Shown here piece after piece: positions 23,401-26,570 of a stretch of 64,000 nucleotides of DNA. Below the pieces are notes generated by a model. It was given only the letters and a program-made list of their open reading frames with translations, did not search any database and was not told the origin of the DNA. Position 1 is the stretch's first letter. Each line of letters starts with the position of its first letter. The DNA is from Chryseobacterium potabilaquae (GTDB lineage Bacteria; Bacteroidota; Bacteroidia; Flavobacteriales; Weeksellaceae), in the NCBI RefSeq assembly GCF_902728265.1, contig NZ_CACVBR010000001.1, forward strand, positions 62,001-126,000, given 5' to 3'. The translations under genes and the position numbers were made by a program.

Positions 23401-25844
23401 TCAGCAAGATTCAAATACCCTCTTGATAAACCAACTCCTCCTATATACAATTCTCCTATAGCTCCTACGGGTACTGGACGTAAATACTCATCTAAGACAT
23501 AGGTTGTCGTATTTGCTATAGCACGTCCTATGTTATTAAAGCCATTTCCCGTATTAACTATAGAAGTAACTGTTGTTTCTGTTGGGCCATAGGAATTGAC
23601 CAGTCTAAATTGTTTATTCTGTAATCGATTATATAAATCATCAGCTAAATGTTCTCCTCCTGAATTTAATACACGTAAACTCTTAACTTTTGTGACATCA
23701 ATCCCTTTTAATACGGAAGGTGTAAAATGCATATAAGAAACATTATGATCGGAGAGAGTCTTCAGAAATAGCTCTTCATTCAAATAGCTTTTATCTTTGA
23801 TCAAAACTAAAGTATTCCCGTGTAAAAGAGCCAAAAACATTTGTTCAACAGAGGCATCAAAAACATAATTAGCAAACTGGAGAATAACATCTGCGCTATT
23901 TAAGTCATAACGAGAATATAAATCAGAAACCAAGTTCACAACCCCACTATGTTCTATCATTACCCCTTTTGGCTTTCCTGTTGTACCACTCGTGTAAATG
24001 ACATACGATAAATCACCTGAACTTACTTCTGTATTGGGGTTTTCTGTGGAACAGCTATTGAGTGAGTTTTCTATGTCTGGGCTATCTAAACTTATAACAC
24101 TAAGATTAAATTCACCGAGATTTTGAGTAGTATATTCTTCTCCTATTACCAATCTGGCCTTGGTATCTCCCAGAATATGTTCTATACGATCCATGGGATA
24201 ATTAGGATCCATCGGAACATACGCTCCGCCTGACTTCAAAACTCCTAAGATTCCTATGAGCATCTGTTCAGATCTTTCTAAACATAAGGGAATGAGTTCA
24301 TCAGGCCTAACCTTATAATTTTGTAGTAAATAATGAGCTAATTGGTTCGATCTCTCATTAAGCTCTCTATAACTTAACTTTACATCTTCGTACACCAAAG
24401 CAATATGATCAGGAGTCTTCTCTACCTGTCTCTGAAATAACTCATGAATCGTGAGACTTGTGTCGTATTCTAATTCCGTGGCATTACAACCATGAAGGAT
24501 TGTTTGATAACTCTCTTTATCTAATAATTCATAAGAAGATATACGTGTATCTATTTTATGAGACAATATATCATGTAATACTCCAACGAATAACCTTTTG
24601 TAGATTTCTATAAATTGACAAACTAATTCTGAATCTAATTCAAAAGTATCATATTTAACCCTGTAGTTTAAATGATTCTCTTTTATTTCCTGTTCAAATA
24701 TAATTTTCCCTAACAAGTCTATATTCAACTCATTATTAATAACTATATCATACAACCCTTCATAATTAATAGCAATATCTTTAAGATTAGCCTGAACAAA
24801 ACTAAACTCTAATACATCAGAAGTCGGAGCATACCTAATAAGCTCTGCAATGGGTAGGTACTGTCCTTTGGTTTTCTTTAAAGCTGTAACATAATCTAGA
24901 TTTTGATCAATAAGCTCGGAAAGAGTTGTTTCAGAGGTAAAATGATAGCCTTTGATTATCGTATTCACATGGGCTCCAAATATAAAACTTTGACCTTCCT
25001 TTATACCTACCGGATAATTTATCCCTAGTTGGCCTACTCCCGTAATTCGATGAAGAGCTATTGCCAATATTATTTGACCATAAGTATAAGGAGTAAGTTT
25101 ATAACTTCTTGTCAATTGTTTTACTTTTAAAAAAAGATCTTCTTCAAATTCAAATCTAAACTCACTGATCTTATTGATAGCAATAGCATTTGAATATTCC
25201 TTTAATGACCCAGTCTGTAAAAATTTAAATCCGATATTTTCTAAACCCTCCAAATGCTTTTTCCAAAAATTGGTCATCTCCAATTTGCCTTTATTGAAAA
25301 GCTCATCAAATTGATTACTCAATTCTTCATGTAAACGGGCCTGATCAGAAAGACTCACTGAACTTATATAATGGGGATCATTATAATAAATACTGGCCTC
25401 ATCATATAAGGAATGAGTACTTAATCCATCTACTATAATATGGGAGAATACATACACTATTCTATACCTCCCATCATTTAATTGAATAGCATAAAACCTT
25501 ACTAGCTGATCTTTTTCAAGATCAAAGGGCTGTAATACCAAATCTAATAATTCCTCTCGACTTAACTCCTGAGGAAAATACTTGAGAACTTGGGTATCTT
25601 CAGATAATAAAGGCCTATTTTTCCAGTAAAGTTCATCCGATATATCCACAACATTACTATTCATTAATAAATGACTATTTATTAATTTTATTAAGCTTGT
25701 ATTGAGTCTTTCAATATCTAAAACTCCCGACATCGATTGATCAAAGGTCATATTGTAATCACTCCTTAAGGGATTAAGCATCCATTCATGATAAAAAGAT
25801 TCTTGATAAGGAGTGAGCTTTATTAAAAATTGAGGGTTTTTCAT
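1..25844 (-). CDS. Giant multimodular NRPS, 3' end outside window
   Basis: Non-ribosomal peptide synthetase. The ATG at 25844 opens a frame with no stop to the window edge (8614 full codons). Six carrier-protein serine codons and the last codons of the window all lie in this one frame, so I see no net frameshift. Domains in order, by approximate residue: C1 1-455, A1 460-960, T1 (Ser1005), E1 1050-1490; C2 1500-1950, A2 1960-2470, T2 (Ser2521); C3 2570-3035, A3 3045-3560, T3 (Ser3613); C4 3660-4125, A4 4135-4640, T4 (Ser4691); C5 4740-5220, A5 5230-5745, T5 (Ser5795), E5 5840-6275; C6 6285-6750, A6 6755-7260, T6 (Ser7311), E6 7355-7795; C7 7800-8265, A7 8275 onward. T domains before E read LGGDS and those before C read LGGNS, as is usual. 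No thioesterase is visible. It is probably co-transcribed with the PPTase gene 18 bp upstream. The product is unknown to me. Confidence 0.95.
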   Translation of the reverse strand, partial: MKNPQFLIKLTPYQESFYHEWMLNPLRSDYNMTFDQSMSGVLDIERLNTSLIKLINSHLLMNSNVVDISDELYWKNRPLLSEDTQVLKYFPQELSREELLDLVLQPFDLEKDQLVRFYAIQLNDGRYRIVYVFSHIIVDGLSTHSLYDEASIYYNDPHYISSVSLSDQARLHEELSNQFDELFNKGKLEMTNFWKKHLEGLENIGFKFLQTGSLKEYSNAIAINKISEFRFEFEEDLFLKVKQLTRSYKLTPYTYGQIILAIALHRITGVGQLGINYPVGIKEGQSFIFGAHVNTIIKGYHFTSETTLSELIDQNLDYVTALKKTKGQYLPIAELIRYAPTSDVLEFSFVQANLKDIAINYEGLYDIVINNELNIDLLGKIIFEQEIKENHLNYRVKYDTFELDSELVCQFIEIYKRLFVGVLHDILSHKIDTRISSYELLDKESYQTILHGCNATELEYDTSLTIHELFQRQVEKTPDHIALVYEDVKLSYRELNERSNQLAHYLLQNYKVRPDELIPLCLERSEQMLIGILGVLKSGGAYVPMDPNYPMDRIEHILGDTKARLVIGEEYTTQNLGEFNLSVISLDSPDIENSLNSCSTENPNTEVSSGDLSYVIYTSGTTGKPKGVMIEHSGVVNLVSDLYSRYDLNSADVILQFANYVFDASVEQMFLALLHGNTLVLIKDKSYLNEELFLKTLSDHNVSYMHFTPSVLKGIDVTKVKSLRVLNSGGEHLADDLYNRLQNKQFRLVNSYGPTETTVTSIVNTGNGFNNIGRAIANTTTYVLDEYLRPVPVGAIGELYIGGVGLSRGYLNLAELTDERFLLNPFQSEDEKEIGYNDRMYKTGDLARYLANGDLEYIGRNDFQVKIRGYRIELGEIENGLLSYEGIRQSVVLAKENSSGLKYLVGYYVSDISFNPEDLSVYLSGLLPEYMVPSVYVHLESLPVTLNGKLDRRALPEPNFTGDKEYIAPETSLQRDLAAIYSEVLGLPVESIGLHDDFFRLGGDSIISIQLVSRLRKRLSLSLSVKEVFTYRTVYHLSELLESRKHEEGLSLITEQGILEGEVSLLPIQEWFFHEVELGEHFTSFHHWNQSFMIHVPELDIDILKQSLLQLVEKHDALRLYYSKTDHGYLQEYRKEAISPDLSILDRRDVSEEELVEVFTSWQSGFDIIEGPLLHVGYIHGYEDGSCRVHFCFHHLIIDAVSWRILTEDLELMYRSLKEGNTNPLYVKGSSYRQWVDVVKTYKDNSATSREEELTYWNSIIEDTKNSSLHIQSLSSSLYHHSDLVLDKDSTSRLLRDIHGVYHTQINDVLLSAFSLALCDFTGLSAHGIVLEGHGREDIFPGMDITETVGWFTTMYPIVLERGKDVFSTLVHTKESLRGVPHNGIGYGSLIGYTDGNLPRISFNYLGQLDQQESVSESWHIVGENSGESVGRDNLDSHLLTINGAVVGGELYFGLRGYFSEEEMIRLSVLFKGYLEQLVNELSGIERSYLTVSDVDHILSSSQLASIQEEIEIDSVYLASSLQEGFIYHALSQGDVDDSYRVQLLWDYHGGVDLEKLKESWEYVQKKHPVLRTRFDWSESIVQVIDKIGSVDWRCIDLSGYDEKEREDKIKSIVQKDREEQYDLSKSGLFRVYVCQHSEIHYTCIFSNHHAILDGWSMPVLFNDIHTTYLRLLKGEVVSSMVDISYGESQKYLQSHKGESDSFWKEYMLLLEDREDLSSLLTVSEKHTNLSSYRHIQDPQFLTLHIKEQRYTLLKNLISKEGLTVNAVLQYLWHKQLSIYSHQRTTVVGTTLSGRSLPVEGIESSVGLYINTLPLIVEHKEGKVMDVIVNLQSSVSDLNTYSDKSLSSLQDNGERLFSSLFVYENYPISDGDVSEDLDIRFRDSIEKVDYPLSLIAYERGEEVSLTLNYEGLLFERAMMSQILEGMELMLDQLLEDPTITTDRLSYVSAFQYQDLIHNWNIAGVEYDTAATLHELFERQVEKTPDHIALVYEDVKLTYIELNERSNQLAHYLLETYKIQPDELISLCLERSEQMLIGILGVLKSGGAYVPMDPSYPMDRIEYILGDTKARLVIVEENTKGRLYDYKKLIDTEAESSNLSIISLDSSEMKAEVSTCSPANPNTEISSEDLSYVIYTSGTTGKPKGVMIEHKGVVNLVEFMISSHRLNEYTNVGCYSNYVFDAFACETFPVLCNGNTLWLYTNEHRKSVKDLNEYITDHGIEVSFIPPVLLKEMLSDTSLKLIFAGGESFPDISDLNRDDIILINEYGPTETTVCATYHHYHEDGNALNIGQSIANTTTYVLDEYLRPVPVGAIGELYIGGLGLSRGYLNLAELTDERFLLNPFQSEDEKEIGYNDRMYKTGDLARYLANGDLEYIGRNDFQVKIRGYRIELGEIENGLLSYEGIRQSVVLAKENSSGLKYLVGYYVSDISFNPEDLSVYLSGLLPEYMVPSAYVHLELFPMTLNGKLDRRALPEPSFTGDKEYIAPMTVLEKQLAEIYGEVLGLPVESIGLHDDFFRLGGNSIMAIKLISKIHQGLDLQASVAMVFSHKTVFGLAGVLEGLESGVSEMIHPIAVHHPEQQLLSFAQERLWFIDQYEGGSSAYNIPMVFGLSSQVDLSILKESFKVLLSRHEILRTLIVTSSEGIGYQYVSDQQFSIKETDVFNSRELENLISQEITRVFDLSQELPISVQVFHEKEKDNNHELSSYISIVIHHIAFDGWSSDIFLEELHVIYRDLLSGTPVSLRSLRIQYKDFALWQRGYLQGEVLDRQLEYWKGKLLEVEPLNLPLDYPRPSAISYEGNTIHFSISDTLAGDLRFLSQDLGVSLYNVMLGGYYLLLSSYSGQKDIVLGTVVANRHHAGLEDLIGFFVNTLVLREEIDYGVSVRDFILQVSDSVSQTQVHQDVPFEKLVEELGVVQDVSRHPLFQVMFGLQSFGNEAKRMYGDGSLFHEFEGNVSYDVAKFDLSVMIDDDGESLSGTFNYAQGLFKESTIDHMIKTYVYLLEQMVSHSKDNSSELKLENLSWIREEEYSGDGIFSNLLDTYSEYDTSVTIHELFERQVEKAPDHIALVYEDVKLTYRELNERSNQLAHYLLQNYQIRPDELIPLCLERSEQMLVGILGVLKSGGAYVPMDPNYPMDRIEHILGDTKARLVIVEENTKDRLYEYKKLVDTETESSNLSIISLDSSEMKAEVSTCSTDNPNTEVSSGDLSYVIYTSGTTGKPKGVMIEHKNVVRLFSATNHWYGFTDKDVWSLFHSYVFDVSVWEMWGALLHGGKLLIPSLEQTKDLYLFFDVCYKNNLTVLCKTPTAFYQFIEVALSQDVNLSKLRYVIFAGEALNFASLEPWYGRYPESPSLINMYGTTETTVHASYRVLDSGELGSSSMVGKSIPDQRIYVLDEYLRPVPVGAVGELYIGGSGLSRGYLNLLELTEERFLVNPFQSEEEKARGYNDRMYKTGDLGRYLPGGDLEYIGRNDFQVKIRGFRIELGEIENALLSYEGIRQSIVLAKENSSGLKYLVGYYVSDNAVNPEDLSVYLSERLPEYMVPSVYVHLEEFPLTINGKLDRRALPEPNFTGDKEYIAPTTALEKQLAEIYGEVLGLPVESIGLHDDFFRLGGNSIMAIKLISKIHQGLGLQASVAMVFNHKTVFGLAGVLKDLDLGGGDMIRTIAVHHPEQQLLSFAQERLWFIDQYEGGSSAYNIPMVFGLSSRVDLSILKESFKILLSRHEILRTLILTNSEGIGYQYVSDQEFNIKETYVYNSTELKGIVYQEVNRVFNLSKELPISVCVFYKKEKAKNNSEYISYISIVIHHIAFDGWSSDIFLEELRSIYQDLLTNSSVSLPSLRIQYKDFALWQRDYLQGEVLRKQLEYWKGKLSEVEPLNLPLDYARPSAISYEGNTVHFSISDTLGEELRLLSRELGVSLYSVMLGGYYLLLSSYSGQKDIVLGTVVANRHHAGLEDLIGFFVNTLVLREEIDYGVSVRDFILQVSDSVSEAQMHQDVPFEKLVEELGVVQDVSRHPLFQVMFGLQSFGSEAKRMYEEDSLFQEFKGNVSYDVAKFDLSVMIDDDGKSLSGSFNYARGLFKESTIDHMISTYIYLLEQIAFYHKADGPKLLLEDLSWVREEEYSGDGIFSNLLDTYSEYDTTATLHELFERQVEKTPDHIALVYEDVKLTYKELNERSNQLAHYLLQNYEIKPDELIPLCLERSEQMLIGILGVLKSGGAFVPMDPNYPMDRIEHILGDTKARMVLVEENTKDRLYDYKKLIATEAESSNLSIISLNALNIVDSLSTCSADNPNTEVSSGNLSYVIYTSGTTGKPKGVMIEHRGVVNLVEFMISSHRLANYRNVGCYSNYVFDAFVYEAFPVLCHGNTLWLYTNEHRKSVKDLNEYITDHGIEVSFIPPVLLKEMLPDTSLKLIFAGGESFPEIDRKEYSDIILLNEYGPSESTVCATYHHYHEDGNTLNIGQPISNTTTYVLDEYLRLLPVGAVGELYIGGAGLSRGYLNLPELTAERFLVNPFQSKEDKERSYNDRIYKTGDIVRYLPGGDLEYIGRNDFQVKIRGYRIELGEIENGLLSYEGIRQAVVLAKENSSGLKYLVGYYVSDTSFNPEDLSVYLSGLLPEYMVPSVYVHLEELPLTINGKLDRRALPEPNFTGDREYIAPTTILEKQLAEIYGEVLGLPVESIGIHDDFFRLGGNSIMAIKLISKIHQGLGLQASVAMVFSHKTIFGLAGALEGLSIDIVEMIRPIVVHHPEQQLLSFAQERLWFIDQYEGGSSAYNIPMVFGLSSRVDLTILKESFRILLSRHEILRTLIVTSSEGVGYQYVSDQELSIKETDVFSSRELEDLLSQEITRVFNLSKELPISVCVFNEKEKTKNNKTKKKQDTPNNSEITSYISIVIHHISFDGWSSDIFLEELHVIYRDLLLGNPVSLPSLRIQYKDFALWQRGYLQGEVLEKQLDYWRAKLLEVEPLNLPLDYARPSVISYEGHTIRFSIPNTLGEDLRFLSRDLGVSLYSVMLGGYYLLLSSYSGQKDIVLGTVVANRHHAGLDDLIGFFVNTLVLREEIDYGVSVRDFILQVSGSASEAQMHQDVPFEKLVEELGVVQDVSRHPLFQVMFGLQSFGSEVKDRYGDDSLFQEFKGNVSYDVAKFDLSLMIDDHGNFLSGSFNYAIHLFKESTIDHMIRTYVYLLEQIVSNQKGNHSELQLRDLSWTRKEEYSADGIFSNLLGSYSEYDTTVPIHELFERQVEKTPDHIALVYEDVKLTYRELNERSNQLAHYLLYTYQIQPDELIPLCLERSEQMLIGILGVLKSGGAYVPMDPNYPMDRIEHILGDTKARLVIVEENTKDRLYEYKELTATETASSNLSIISLDSSDMKDSLDICSTVNPNTEVGSGDLSYVIYTSGTTGKPKGVMIEHKNVVRLFSATNHWYGFTDKDVWSLFHSYVFDVSVWEMWGALLHGGKLLIPSVEQTKDLYLFFDLCYKNNLTVLCKTPTAFYQFIEVGLSKDVNLSKLRYVIFAGEALNFASLEPWYGRYPESPSLINMYGTTETTVHASYRVLDSGELGNSSMVGKSIPDQRIYVLDEYLRPVPVGAVGELYIGGSGLSRGYLNLVELTEERFLLNPFQSEEEKARGYNDRIYKTGDLGRYLPGGDLEYIGRNDFQVKIRGYRIELGEIENGLLSYEGIRQSVVLAKENSSGLKYLVGYYVSDAALNHEELSVHLSGLLPEYMIPSVYVHLESLLLTINGKLDRKTLPEPNFTGDREYIAPETSLQRDLAAIYSEVLGLPVESIGLHDDFFRLGGDSIISIQLVSRLRKRLSLSLSVKEVFTYRTVYHLSELLESRKHEEGLSLITEQGILEGEVSLLPIQEWFFHEVELGEHFTSFHHWNQSFMIHVPELDIDILKQSLLQLVEKHDALRLYYPKTEHGYLQEYRKEAISPDLSILDRRDVSEEELVEVFTSWQSGFDITEGPLLHVGYIHGYEDGSCRVHFCFHHLIIDAVSWRILTEDLQMMYRSLKEGNTNPLYVKGSSYRQWVDVVKTYKEDSATSREEELRYWNSIIENTKNSSLHIQSLSSSLYHHSDLVLDKDSTSRLLRDIHGVYHTQINDVLLSAFSLALCDFTGLSAHGIVLEGHGREDIFPGIDITETVGWFTTMYPIVLERGKDLFSTLVHTKESLRGVPDNGIGYGSLIGYTDGNLPRISFNYLGQLDQQESVSESWHIVGENSGESVGRDNLDSHLLTINGAVVGGELYFGLRGYFSEEEMIRLSVLFKGYLEQLVNELSGIDRSYLTLSDVDHILSSSQLASIQKEIEIDSVYLASSLQEGFIYHALSQGDVDDSYRVQLLWDYHGGVDLDKLKESWEYVQKKHPVLRTRFDWSESIVQVIDKIGSVDWRCIDLSGYDEKEREDKIKSIVQKDREEEYDLSKSGLFRVYVCQHSEIHYTCIFSNHHAILDGWSMPVLFNDIHTTYLRLLKGEVVASMVDISYGESQKYLQSHKGESDSFWKEYMLLLEDREDLSSLLTVSEKHTNLSGYRHIQDPHSLTLHLKEQRYTLLKNLISKEGLTVNAVLQYLWHKQLSIYSNQRTTVVGTTVSGRSLPVEGIESSVGLYINTLPLIVEHKEGKVLDWIAKLQDGVSDLNTYSDKSLSSLQQSGERLFSSLFVYENYPISDGVVLNGLDIKPRESIEKVDYPLSLIAYERGEEISMTLTYEGLLFERAMMSQVLEGMELMLDQLLQDPTITTDRLSYVSALQYQDLIHNWNIAGVEYDTSVTLHELFERQVEKTPDHIALVYEDVKLSYKELNERSNQLAHYLLQNYEIKADELIPLCLERSEQMLIAILGVLKSGGAYVPMDPNYPMDRIEHILGDTKARVVLVEENTKDRLYEYKELTAIETESSNLSVISLDSSEMKAELSTCSPANPNTEVSSGDLSYVIYTSGTTGKPKGVMIEHKGVVNLVEFMISSHKLNEYMNVGCYSNYVFDAFACETFPVLCNGNTLWLYSDEHRKSVKELNEYITDHGIEVSFIPPVLLKEMLPDTSLKLIFAGGESFPEIDRKEYSDIILLNEYGPSESTVCATYHHYHEDGNALNIGQPIANTATYVLDESLRPVPVGAIGELYIGGAGLSRGYLNLPELTAERFLLNPFQSEEEKAIGYNDRMYKTGDLVRYLAGGDIEYIGRNDFQVKIRGYRIELGEIENGLLGYEGVRQAIVLAKENSLGLKYLVGYYVSDASVNNEDLSMHLSGLLPDYMIPSVYVHLESLPLTINGKLDRRALPDPNFTGDREYIAPTTVLEKQLAEIYGEVLGLPVESIGLHDDFFRLGGDSIISIQLVSRLRKRLSLSLSVKEVFTYRTVYHLSELLESRKHEEGLSLITEQGILEGEVSLLPIQEWFFHEVELGEHFTSFHHWNQSFMIHVPELDIDILKQSLLQLVEKHDALRLYYPKTEHGYLQEYRKEAISPDLSILDRRDVSEEELVEVFTSWQSGFDIIEGPLLHVGYIHGYEDGSCRVHFCFHHLIIDAVSWRILTEDLELMYRSLKEGNTNPLYVKGSSYRQWVDVVKTYKEDSATSREEELRYWNSIIENTKNSSLHIQSLSSSLYHHSDLVLDKVSTSRLLRDIHGVYHTQINDVLLSAFSLALCDFTGLSTHGIVLEGHGREDIFRGMDITETVGWFTTMYPIVLKRGKDVFSTLVHTKESLRGIPNNGIGYGSLMGYTDGNLPRISFNYLGQLDQQESVSESWYIVGENSGEPIGIDNLDSHLLTINGAVVGGELYFGLGGYFSEEEMIRLSVLFKGYLEKLVNELSGIDRNYLTVSDVDHIISSSQLASIQEEIEIDSVYLASSLQEGFIYHALSQGDVDDSYRVQLLWDYHGGVDLDKLKESWEYVQKKHPVLRTRFDWSESIVQVIDKIGSVEWRCIDLSGYDEKEREDKIKSIVQKDREEEYDLSKSGLFRVYVCQHSEIHYTCIFSNHHAILDGWSMPVLFNDIHTTYLGLLKGEVVASMVDISYGESQKYLQSHKGESDSFWKEYMLLLEDREDLSSLLTVSEKHRNLSSYRHIQDPQSLTWSIDRERYLSLKNLISKEGLTVNAVLQYVWHKQLSIYSNQRTTVVGTTVSGRSLPVEGIESSVGLYINTLPLIVEHKEGKVMDVIVNLQSSVSDLNTYSDKSLSSLQDNGERLFSSLFVYENYPISDGDVSEDLDIRFRDSIEKVDYPLSLIAYERGEEVSLTLNYEGLLFEEAMMSQVLEGMELMLDQLLEDPTITTDRLSYVSAFQYQDLIHSWNATRVEYDTSATLHELFERQVEKTPDHLALVYEDVKLSYRELNEKSNQLAHYLLETYKIQPDELIPLCLERSEQMLIGILGVLKSGGAYVPMDSSYPMDRIEHILGDTKARLVIVEENTKDRLYEYKELTATETASSNLSIISLNGSEMKAELSTCSTDNPNTEVSPEALSYVIYTSGTTGKPKGVMIAHRNVVNLIEQQSILFSLNTVHSSSDPQKRALWYANYVFDAHVWDVYSVLSFGHILHLISKEIQTDLSLLHRYIVENRIQIATIPPILLTTELILPLDTLIVAGDTTHPEVMEYYRREGVDVINAYGPTESTVCATYHHYHEDGNALNIGQPITNTATYVL
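2450..7000 (-). other. NRPS module 6: C-A-T-E
   Basis: C6 has NHHAILDGWS and follows E5 (D-donor type). The A6 pocket is identical to A2: D-A-C-F-I-A-E-V-C-K. T6 carries LGGDS with Ser7311, and E6 carries HHLIIDAVSW. Ser-to-Ser spacing from T5 is 1516 residues, exactly the same as T1 to T2. Residue 6 should be the D-form of whatever A2 activates. Confidence 0.8.
4580..5070 (-). repeat. Copy of the A-domain substrate core shared by A2, A4, A6
   Basis: This segment codes for the A6 pocket core. Copies lie at about 12440-12930 (A4, offset 7860 bp) and about 18950-19440 (A2, offset 14370 bp). A7 departs from this sequence sharply at both ends of its own core while matching it in the flanks. Confidence 0.75.
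5578..8538 (-). repeat. Copy of a ~3 kb T-E-C repeat block inside the NRPS
   Basis: This T5-E5-C6 block has near-identical copies at about 1030-3990 (offset 4548 bp) and about 19948-22908 (offset 14370 bp). In all three the distance from the carrier Ser codon to a fixed point in the C domain is 2005 bp, so there are no indels over that stretch. Only scattered substitutions separate the copies. Limits are approximate and judged by eye. Confidence 0.8.
7000..11650 (-). other. NRPS module 5: C-A-T-E
   Basis: C5 has HHISFDGW (L-donor type). A short low-complexity Lys/Asn-rich insert just before it (about 11210-11270) is longer than in C3 and C4. The A5 pocket is the same as A3: D-V-W-C-I-A-M-V-H-K. 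T5 carries LGGDS with Ser5795. E5 carries HHLIIDAVSW, so residue 5 should be epimerised. The T5-E5-C6 stretch is a near copy of T1-E1-C2 and T6-E6-C7. Confidence 0.8.
8620..10140 (-). repeat. A5 block, near copy of A3 (15166-16686)
   Basis: The A5 and A3 adenylation domains match almost base for base at an offset of 6546 bp, including the pocket segment around 9400-9560 / 15946-16106. Confidence 0.75.
11650..14880 (-). other. NRPS module 4: C-A-T
   Basis: C4 is of the L-donor type, like C3 and C5. The A4 pocket reads D-A-Y-F-I-A-E-V-C-K. It differs from A2 and A6 at position 239 (Tyr instead of Cys) because the local sequence is FDAFVYEAF rather than FDAFACETF. The rest of the core is nearly identical to A2/A6, so this may be a point change that alters pocket size. 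T4 carries LGGNS with Ser4691. No epimerase follows. Confidence 0.78.
14880..18160 (-). other. NRPS module 3: C-A-T
   Basis: C3 is a canonical L-donor condensation domain with HHIAFDGWSSD. The A3 pocket reads D-V-W-C-I-A-M-V-H-K, from FDVSVWEMW, the VLCKTP stretch, VIFAG and NMYGTTETTVHA. The last part (M-V-H) is like threonine codes and the first part (D-V-W) like serine codes. A small hydroxylated residue is therefore possible but not established. T3 carries LGGNS with Ser3613. The A domain is almost a copy of A5, offset 6546 bp. Confidence 0.78.
18160..21350 (-). other. NRPS module 2: C-A-T
   Basis: The C2 motif is NHHAILDGWS. It follows an E domain, so it should be a D-donor (DCL) condensation domain. 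The A2 pocket residues read D-A-C-F-I-A-E-V-C-K, from FDAFACETF, the VSFIPP stretch, LIFAGG and NEYGPTETTVCA. The pocket looks hydrophobic and I cannot assign a substrate. T2 carries LGGNS with Ser2521 and no E domain follows, so an L-residue is expected. The A2 core is nearly identical to the A4 and A6 cores. Confidence 0.78.
21350..25844 (-). other. NRPS module 1: C-A-T-E
   Basis: First module. The condensation domain has SHIIVDG where HHxxxDG is usual: the second His, Asp and Gly are kept and the first His is Ser. A C domain at the very N-terminus, with no other NRPS upstream, suggests a starter C domain that N-acylates the first residue, or loading by a separate protein. The A1 pocket read by alignment to GrsA is D-A-E-H-L-S-S-V-T-K. 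The acidic residue at position 239 loosely resembles Lys/Orn-type codes, but this is a weak guess. T1 has LGGDS with Ser1005. E1 has the epimerase motif HHLIIDAVSW with its His pair at residues 1194-1195, so residue 1 should be offered as the D-form. The A1 core (about 23500-23940) is unlike any other A core in the protein. Confidence 0.8.
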
Positions 25845-25862
25845 TTGTGTTGTATATAATTA

Positions 25863-26570
25863 TTAATTTAAATCAGATAATAAAAAGGGAAAGGTTTTTA
25901 GTTTTATAAGAAGTTCTTCTAGAGGAATAAAATGAGAAATATGTTCGGTTGAATTACTAGAAAAATCACTTTCACTCATCACAACCAAATGTCCCATATA
26001 CTCTGAAGAAAAATCAAGCTCTTCAAATAGAAAATGTTGGGAATTAAAATATAACGTATCTTCTAGCGTACTAAAGCTATTCAAAGGAATTCCTAATCCC
26101 TTCCCATCCGCTTTTATGACAGCTTCTTTTCTTGTCCAAAGCTTATAAAAAGTTTGAGTAGGTGACGCAGAATCAACAATATAATCCCACTCGGGAATAG
26201 TAAAATAATCCTGAAAGTCAGTATAACAAATAGGCTTTATAATTTCCAGATCCATTCCAATATTATACTTGCTATTAATCGCACAAGCAACATAATTCCC
26301 CGAATGGCTGATATTAAAAAAAGGCCCCTCTTTAAAATAAGGCTTTTCATGGTTAGTAAAACAAAGGGTCAACGGGGAGCTGCTTCCCAAAAGATCAATC
26401 GTTCCATACCAAAGTAAAAGTCTTCCTAAGAGATAGGATAAAGCCGCTTCTTTATTCTTATACTTCATTTGCTTGTTTACAATTTGGGGCGTAAGGTATG
26501 GATGGCAAACGGAAAAAAATAAATCAATGTCAGACCCACTAAAGTCTGTCCAATATATAAAGGTAATCAT
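25863..26570 (-). CDS. Sfp-type 4'-phosphopantetheinyl transferase
   Basis: 235-residue Sfp/Gsp-type PPTase that moves phosphopantetheine from CoA to the carrier-domain serines, turning the NRPS apo-form into holo-form. Family landmarks visible: KPYF followed by FFNISHSG (about residues 75-90), the Mg-binding GMDLE near residue 108, and LWTRKEAVIKADGKG near residue 148, matching the WxxKEAxxK signature. Length is normal for the family. It is the first gene of an apparent two-gene operon with the NRPS (18 bp gap), so its natural partner is almost certainly the adjacent synthetase. No MbtH-like gene is seen beside it. Confidence 0.95.
   Translation of the reverse strand: MITFIYWTDFSGSDIDLFFSVCHPYLTPQIVNKQMKYKNKEAALSYLLGRLLLWYGTIDLLGSSSPLTLCFTNHEKPYFKEGPFFNISHSGNYVACAINSKYNIGMDLEIIKPICYTDFQDYFTIPEWDYIVDSASPTQTFYKLWTRKEAVIKADGKGLGIPLNSFSTLEDTLYFNSQHFLFEELDFSSEYMGHLVVMSESDFSSNSTEHISHFIPLEELLIKLKTFPFLLSDLN

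Noticed and set aside
1-24000. Regularly spaced direct repeats (CRISPR-like or transposon-like)
   Set aside because: Spacing is 1-5 kb and matches NRPS domain boundaries; no short repeat-spacer pattern, no transposase.
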